This document shows, piece by piece, positions 59,457-64,000 of a stretch of 64,000 nt of DNA; the stretch's first letter is position 1, and each line of letters begins with the position of its first letter. This stretch comes from Streptomyces pristinaespiralis. GTDB lineage: Bacteria; Actinomycetota; Actinomycetes; Streptomycetales; Streptomycetaceae. The position numbers were made by a program, and so were the translations under genes. The notes beneath the pieces were generated by a model. The model ran no database searches, was not told the origin of the DNA, and saw nothing but the letters and a program-made list of their open reading frames with translations. Location of the stretch: contig NZ_CP011340.1 of the NCBI RefSeq assembly GCF_001278075.1, positions 7,871,501 to 7,935,500 on the forward strand, given 5' to 3'.

Positions 59457-61168
59457 CGACCGGTACGACGACCTCCGACTCTCCCGCGGTCCCGGTCACC
59501 GGGGTGCTGAACGGCATCGGCATCGGCGGCGGCAGCGCCGCCGGGCCCGTCGCCCGGATGGCCCAGCCGTCCGTCCTGCCGCCTCCCCGCACCGTCGACC
59601 CGGCCGACGTACCGGCAGAGGCGGCAGCGGCCCGGGCCGCGCTGGCCAAGGTCGCCGCGGACCTGGAGCAGCGGGCGGCCGCCGCCGGCGGCGACGCGGC
59701 GCAGGTCCTCTCCGCGCAGGCGATGATGGCCGCCGACCCGACTCTCGCCGACCAGGTCGGCGAGCTCGTGGCCGACGGGGCCGACGCCGCCCACGCCCTC
59801 GACAGGGCGTTCCGCGCCTTCCGCGCGTCGCTCGAGGCGGCGGGCGGCTACTTCGCCGAACGCGTCGCCGACCTCGACGACCTCCGCCGGCGGTCGGTCG
59901 CGGCGGTCCAGGGCCTCGCGATGCCCGGCCTGCCGGACCCCGGCCATCCGTACGTCCTCGTCGCGGACGACCTCGCGCCCGCCGACACCGCGCTGCTCGA
60001 CCCGGCCGAGGTCCTCGCCCTGGTCACCGAGCGCGGCGGCCCCACCAGCCACACGGCGATCCTCGCCAAGATCCTCGGTCTGCCGGCCGTCGTCGGATGC
60101 GCCGCCGCCGCGGAGCTGACGGACGGCACGCCGGTGCTCGTCGACGGCGCGGCCGGCACGGTCGAGACCCACCCGGCCCCGGACACCGTCGCCGAGGCCG
60201 CCGCGCGGGACGCACGACGCCGCCGGGCCGCGGCCGAGGTCAGCGGCCCCGGCAGGACGGCCGACGACCACGCGGTCAAACTGCTGGTCAACCTGGGCGC
60301 CTTGCAGGAACTGGACGCGGCCGCGGCCGCCGACAGCGAGGGCGTGGGGCTGTTCCGCACCGAGTTCCTCTACCTCGACCGCGAGCAGGCTCCCACCGCG
60401 AAGGAGCAGACCGACGCCTACCGCGCGGTCTTCGACGCCTTCGCCGGGCGCCGCGTCGTCGTACGCACCCTCGACGCGGGGGCCGACAAACCGCTGCCGT
60501 TCGTCACGACGGCCGACGAACAGAACCCCGCCCTCGGCGTGCGCGGCCTGCGCACCGCACGCCGTGACCCGGAGCTGCTCGAGACGCAGCTGGCCGCGAT
60601 CGCCGCGGCGGCGGAGGGCACGGGAGCCGACGTATGGGTGATGGCGCCCATGGTCTCCGTGCCGAGTGAGGCAGCGGCCTTCGCGGCACGGGTGCGCGCC
60701 CACGGGCTGCGGACCGCGGGCGCCATGGTCGAGGTCCCGGCCGCGGCGCTGAGGGCGGGAGACCTCGCCCGGCAGTGCGACTTCCTCAGCATCGGGACGA
60801 ACGACCTGGCCCAGTACGCGTTCGCGGCCGACCGCACCCTCGGCACGCTGGCCGAATTCCTGGATCCCTGGCAGCCGGCCCTGCTCGAACTGGTGCGGGC
60901 GGCGGCCGGGGCGGGCGCGGCCTACGACCGCCCCGTGGGGGTCTGCGGCGAGGCCGCGGCCGATCCGCTGCTCGCCCTGGTCCTCGTCGGGCTGGGCGTG
61001 AGCAGCCTCTCTGCCGCGCCGAGCTGCCTGGGGGACGTGCGCGCCACCGTGGCTGCGCACACCCTGGACGACTGCCGGCGGCTCGCCGCACTGGCACTGG
61101 CGGCCCCGGACGCGACGGCGGCCCGCGCGGCCGTGCGGGACGGTTCGGTGCAACCGGCCCTCACGTAG
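59453..61168 (+). CDS. ptsI: PTS enzyme I (PtsI)
   Basis: 571 residues from GTG 59453, overlapping the ptsH stop (GTGA). Phospho-His200 lies in GGPTSHTAILAKILGLPAVVG. PEP-binding barrel motifs: LFRTEFLYLDRE, FVTTADEQNPALGVRGLR and DFLSIGTNDLAQYAFAADR; VCGEAAADPL near the C-terminus contains the catalytic Cys. It takes phosphate from PEP to start the PTS chain. Transcribed with ptsH. Confidence 0.96.
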   Translation: MTTGTTTSDSPAVPVTGVLNGIGIGGGSAAGPVARMAQPSVLPPPRTVDPADVPAEAAAARAALAKVAADLEQRAAAAGGDAAQVLSAQAMMAADPTLADQVGELVADGADAAHALDRAFRAFRASLEAAGGYFAERVADLDDLRRRSVAAVQGLAMPGLPDPGHPYVLVADDLAPADTALLDPAEVLALVTERGGPTSHTAILAKILGLPAVVGCAAAAELTDGTPVLVDGAAGTVETHPAPDTVAEAAARDARRRRAAAEVSGPGRTADDHAVKLLVNLGALQELDAAAAADSEGVGLFRTEFLYLDREQAPTAKEQTDAYRAVFDAFAGRRVVVRTLDAGADKPLPFVTTADEQNPALGVRGLRTARRDPELLETQLAAIAAAAEGTGADVWVMAPMVSVPSEAAAFAARVRAHGLRTAGAMVEVPAAALRAGDLARQCDFLSIGTNDLAQYAFAADRTLGTLAEFLDPWQPALLELVRAAAGAGAAYDRPVGVCGEAAADPLLALVLVGLGVSSLSAAPSCLGDVRATVAAHTLDDCRRLAALALAAPDATAARAAVRDGSVQPALT

Positions 61169-61209
61169 CCCTGCCCTCTCCGGGGGGCACGGCCTGGGGC
61201 TGCGATGCG

Positions 61210-61242
61210 GCGGGACCGTTCCCCACCACCGGGCGGTCCCGC
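61210..61242 (+). terminator. Hairpin terminator after ptsI
   Basis: GCGGGACCG (61210-61218) pairs with CGGTCCCGC (61234-61242) across a 15-base loop, 42 bp past the ptsI stop. No T-tract. Confidence 0.5.
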
Positions 61243-61393
61243 GACGGCGCCCCGGGCCGGTCCCCCTGGGGCACGCCCAAGGCGGTGGAGCAGCGCACCG
61301 CCGCCCCGGATGCGAGCATGACGAGAGGGCCGTCGAAGACGTGCCCGCGCCGGTGCGGCGCAGGAGGAACGGGCGACCCGGGGATGGTGGGGC

Positions 61394-63268
61394 GTGAACG
61401 GCGCTGACCGGCCGCTGGAGCTCGACTTCCTGCGTGCCGTGTTCGAGAGCATGGGTGCCGGGCTGTACGTCACCGACACCTCGGGGCGACTCACTGCCTC
61501 GAACCCGTGGGCCGACCGCCTCCTCGGCCGCGACGCCACGCAGATGCTGGGTCAGGACCTTCACGACCTGCTGCACCGGCAGGCCGACGGCAGGACGATC
61601 CCCCGGGACGAGTGCCGAGTGTTCTCCGTGCTGACCACCGGCACCCCCGCCGAGGGAAGCGACGAGTTCTACCTGCGGGCCGACGGCACCACCGTACCGA
61701 TCATCTGGGCCGCCACACCCCTGTTCCGGCAGGGGAAGGTGGACGGTGCGGTGATCGTCTTCCACGACTTCAGCCTGCACCGCCGAGCCGTCGACCAGCA
61801 GGCGACGCACCTCATGGCACTGGAGGAGCTCACCGAGCGGCTGACCATCGTCGCGGAGATCTCCGCCGTGCTCAGTTCCACGCTCGACGTCCCGAAAATG
61901 CTGCACCGGCTGGTGCGTCTGCTGGTGCCGGAGCTGGGCGACTGGGCGGCGGTCGATCTGCGTACGCACCCTCAGGCCGACGACCTGCGCAGGATCGCCG
62001 TGCGGTGCGAGGACCACCTCGGGCAGAAGCACGACCACGGCGGGCAGAACCACGGAGGTGGGGACGACGGACCGGACGACCGCCCGCCGCCGGACGCGCT
62101 GCTGGGCCCGCTGCCGCCGTTGACAGAAACACCCTCCGCGTCGGCCCTCGCGCGTGTGCTGCGGGGCGGCCGGCCCGTGCGGCTGGACGCCGAGGACCTC
62201 GCACCGCAGGCCCCGCTCGCCCGGGCGCACCGGGACCTGTTCGATCGGCTCGGCGGGCATTCGGCGGTCGTGGTGCCGCTGAGCACCACGCGCCAGGTGT
62301 TCGGCGCGCTCACCGTGGCGCGCCGCGGCGAACGTCCGCCCTGCACGGAGGCCGACCTGTTGGTGCTGGCCGACATCGGGCGCCGGGCCGGCCTGGTGCT
62401 GGACAACGCCCAGCTGTTCGACCAGCAACGGCAGCTGGCGGAGACCATGCAACGTCAGCTCCTCACGCCGCTTCCCCAGGTCGACCACCTCCAGATGGCC
62501 GCCCGCTACCAGCCCGCGGAGAGCGCCGCCGAGATCGGCGGAGACTGGTACGACGCCTTCCTCCTCGCCGACGGCGCCACGACGATGGTCATCGGCGACG
62601 TCGTGGGCCACGACCTCAAGGCCGCGGCCCACATGGCCGAGGTGCGCAACATGCTCCGCGCGCTGGCCTGGGACCGGCAGGAACCTCCCAGCCTCATCAT
62701 GCGACGCCTCGACGAGGCGATGACCAACACCAGTGACGCCCCCATGGCCACCGCCGTCTTCGCCCGGATCGAGGGCGAGGAGGGCGGGCCGTGGCAGCTG
62801 CACTGGGTCAACGCCGGCCACCCGCCGCCGCTCCTCGTGACGTACGACGGAGAGGCCCGTTACCTCGAAGCGGGCCACGGGCCCCTTCTCGGCATGGACT
62901 CCGCGCTGCATCTGGGCCTGGGATGGCCCGACGCCCGTGAGAGGCTTCCCGCCCGGTCCACGCTGCTGCTGTACACCGACGGCCTGGTCGAGAGCCGGAC
63001 GCGTTCCATCGACGGGGGGCTGGCCGAGCTGCGCCGCCACGCCGGCGCCCTCGCGCACCGGGACGTCGAGGACTTCTGCGACGAGCTCCTGGCCCGCATG
63101 GCGCCCAGTGGCGACGACGTCGCCCTCCTCGCCCTGCGCATCCCGGAGTGGGGGGAGGGCCGGGACGGCAAGCCACCGCCGCGGCAGCAGTCGCACAGCC
63201 CGGCCGCGCCCAACCGCGCCGCCCCCGGGTCCCTCGTGGAGGACACCGAGGTACGGGACACGTCCTGA
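61394..63268 (+). CDS. PAS-GAF-SpoIIE PP2C phosphatase
   Basis: 624 residues from GTG 61394. PAS domain 8-130 (FLRAVFESMGAGLYVTDTSG; TVPIIWAATPLFRQG), GAF domain about 150-345, then the PP2C/SpoIIE phosphatase 350-590: IGGDWYDAFLLADG, VIGDVVGHDLKAAAHMAEV, LLLYTDGLVESR, SGDDVALLAL. The GAF domain carries an unusual insert rich in His, Gly and Asp (QKHDHGGQNHGGGDDG), which might bind metal. It probably dephosphorylates an anti-anti-sigma factor in response to a bound signal. The last 35 residues are disordered. Confidence 0.93.
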   Translation: MNGADRPLELDFLRAVFESMGAGLYVTDTSGRLTASNPWADRLLGRDATQMLGQDLHDLLHRQADGRTIPRDECRVFSVLTTGTPAEGSDEFYLRADGTTVPIIWAATPLFRQGKVDGAVIVFHDFSLHRRAVDQQATHLMALEELTERLTIVAEISAVLSSTLDVPKMLHRLVRLLVPELGDWAAVDLRTHPQADDLRRIAVRCEDHLGQKHDHGGQNHGGGDDGPDDRPPPDALLGPLPPLTETPSASALARVLRGGRPVRLDAEDLAPQAPLARAHRDLFDRLGGHSAVVVPLSTTRQVFGALTVARRGERPPCTEADLLVLADIGRRAGLVLDNAQLFDQQRQLAETMQRQLLTPLPQVDHLQMAARYQPAESAAEIGGDWYDAFLLADGATTMVIGDVVGHDLKAAAHMAEVRNMLRALAWDRQEPPSLIMRRLDEAMTNTSDAPMATAVFARIEGEEGGPWQLHWVNAGHPPPLLVTYDGEARYLEAGHGPLLGMDSALHLGLGWPDARERLPARSTLLLYTDGLVESRTRSIDGGLAELRRHAGALAHRDVEDFCDELLARMAPSGDDVALLALRIPEWGEGRDGKPPPRQQSHSPAAPNRAAPGSLVEDTEVRDTS

Positions 63269-63335
63269 CCGGCGATGCCCGCCGGGCGCTCCGGTCCGCG
63301 TTCCGGCCGGGAGCCGCCCGGCGGCCGGGACGCGC

Positions 63336-64000
63336 TCACGGGGCGAGGCGGGCAGCGAGGAGCGCGACGTCGTCGTGGAACGCGTAGTGGCCGTGCGCGA
63401 GGAGCGCGTCGCAGAGCTCGGGGAGCGGGGCGGAGGCCCGGACGGCCGCGATGCCGGTCGCGTCTGCCATCCCCTCGTCGATGGACCGGCGGGGGTGCTC
63501 GACCAGCCCGTCGGTGTGCAGCAGCAGTGTGCTGCCGGGCGGCAGCAGCTCCGTGTGGTCCACCCGCTCCATCACCGGATCGACACCCAGGGGCAGTCCG
63601 GTGTCCGTCTCCAGGTAGCGGGCCCGGTGGTCCGGCGTGACCAGCAGCGGCGGCAGGTGGCCCGCGCTCGACCAGTGCAGCCGCTTGCCGTGGGCGCTGG
63701 GCTCGAGCCTGGCGATGATGACGGTGGCCATCGGGCCGCCGTGCAGTTCGTGCAGGACCTCGTCGAGCCGGCGCAGGATCCGGCTCGGAGGCTCCTCCTC
63801 CTCGAACGCGATCACCCGCAGCATGTTGCTGATCTGGCTCATCACGGTGGCCGCTTCGAGGCCGTGGCCCATCACGTCGCCGACCATCAGGCACGGCACG
63901 CGGCCCGGCAGCCGGACGAGGTCGTACCAGTCGCCGCCGATCCGCGGCGCCTCGGTGGAGGGCTGGTACCTGGCCTCGAGCTCCAGGTCCTCACGGCGGG
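63336..64000 (-). CDS. SpoIIE-type PP2C phosphatase, C-terminal part (runs off window)
   Basis: 221 residues are visible; the gene starts beyond 64000. The open part begins EDLELEARYQPSTEAPRIGG and then shows GGDWYDLVRL, VGDVMGHGLEAATVMSQI, LLLHTDGLVEHPRRSIDEG and DDVALLAARLAP. It faces the 61394 gene tail to tail with 67 bp between them. Its N-terminal sensor domain is not visible. Confidence 0.93.
   Translation of the reverse strand, partial: RREDLELEARYQPSTEAPRIGGDWYDLVRLPGRVPCLMVGDVMGHGLEAATVMSQISNMLRVIAFEEEEPPSRILRRLDEVLHELHGGPMATVIIARLEPSAHGKRLHWSSAGHLPPLLVTPDHRARYLETDTGLPLGVDPVMERVDHTELLPPGSTLLLHTDGLVEHPRRSIDEGMADATGIAAVRASAPLPELCDALLAHGHYAFHDDVALLAARLAP

Noticed and set aside
59219..63196. 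A 1325-residue minus-strand open frame
   Set aside because: It runs antisense to ptsH, ptsI and the PAS-GAF phosphatase. Its translation is Arg/Gly/Gln-rich with no domain, and the plus-strand genes are unambiguous.

Overview
The window is very GC-rich. It is full of actinobacterial hallmarks: third-position G/C codons, many GTG starts, stop/start overlaps of the ATGA/GTGA type, leaderless genes with TAGNNT -10 boxes a few bases before the start codon, TAT and Sec secretion signals, and SpoIIE-type phosphatases. It looks like chromosomal sequence of a Streptomyces or close relative. I see no rRNA, tRNA, insertion sequence, prophage or CRISPR array. Most of the window is ordinary chromosome, with small regulatory and repeat features between genes.

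Layout: 0-7 kb holds a secreted amidase-fold protein, a TAT-exported multicopper oxidase, a barstar-like gene, an APH-fold kinase and a Cmx-type chloramphenicol exporter. 7-10 kb is a cobalt importer operon (cbiMNQO) under a cobalamin riboswitch. 10-12.3 kb is a PTS-dependent dihydroxyacetone kinase operon (dhaKLM). 12.3-16 kb has a decayed reductase-family pseudogene, two uncharacterised genes and a serine hydrolase. 16-19 kb has a Clp-N/HTH pair behind a striking operator, then a TetR gene divergent from a DUF2867/DUF6463 pair, then a 22-bp tandem repeat array. 19-24.8 kb has secreted proteins, an FHA protein with a Ser/Thr kinase that carries an extracellular transglycosylase-like domain, an ArsR-type regulator and a ComB-family phosphatase. 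24.9-28.3 kb has a 41-residue EF-hand-like small ORF, a Gly/Cys-rich small protein, an epoxide hydrolase and an MFS exporter. 28.3-29.3 kb has no gene I can support.

29.2-34.8 kb is a Dpp/Nik-type ABC importer with a fused permease, preceded by a Fur/Zur-like box, so it may import a metal or metallophore. 34.9-42.6 kb has Dps, a YciO/Sua5 protein, an alpha/beta hydrolase divergent from a WYL regulator, a dehydrogenase, a secreted SLT-domain protein and a deaminase. 42.6-46 kb has a MASE1 sensor, a SpoIIE phosphatase, an MpaB-type oxygenase and a small membrane protein. 46-51.8 kb pairs cytochrome oxidase subunit I with a divergent molybdopterin oxidoreductase that has lost its N-terminal Fe-S cysteines, followed by a helical protein and an SDR. 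51.9-54.9 kb has an MGDG-synthase-like glycosyltransferase, a DMT-type membrane protein and a polysaccharide deacetylase.

55-61.2 kb is a complete fructose PTS: fruR-fruK-fruA followed by ptsH-ptsI. These general PTS proteins could also phosphorylate the DhaM encoded near 10 kb. The window ends in two PP2C/SpoIIE phosphatases, the last one truncated by the window edge. The most unusual items are the kinase-transglycosylase fusion, the Fe-S-less molybdoenzyme beside ctaD with a palindromic operator, the Fur/Zur-boxed fused-permease importer, the EF-hand micro-ORF with its own terminator, and several exact-period repeat arrays.
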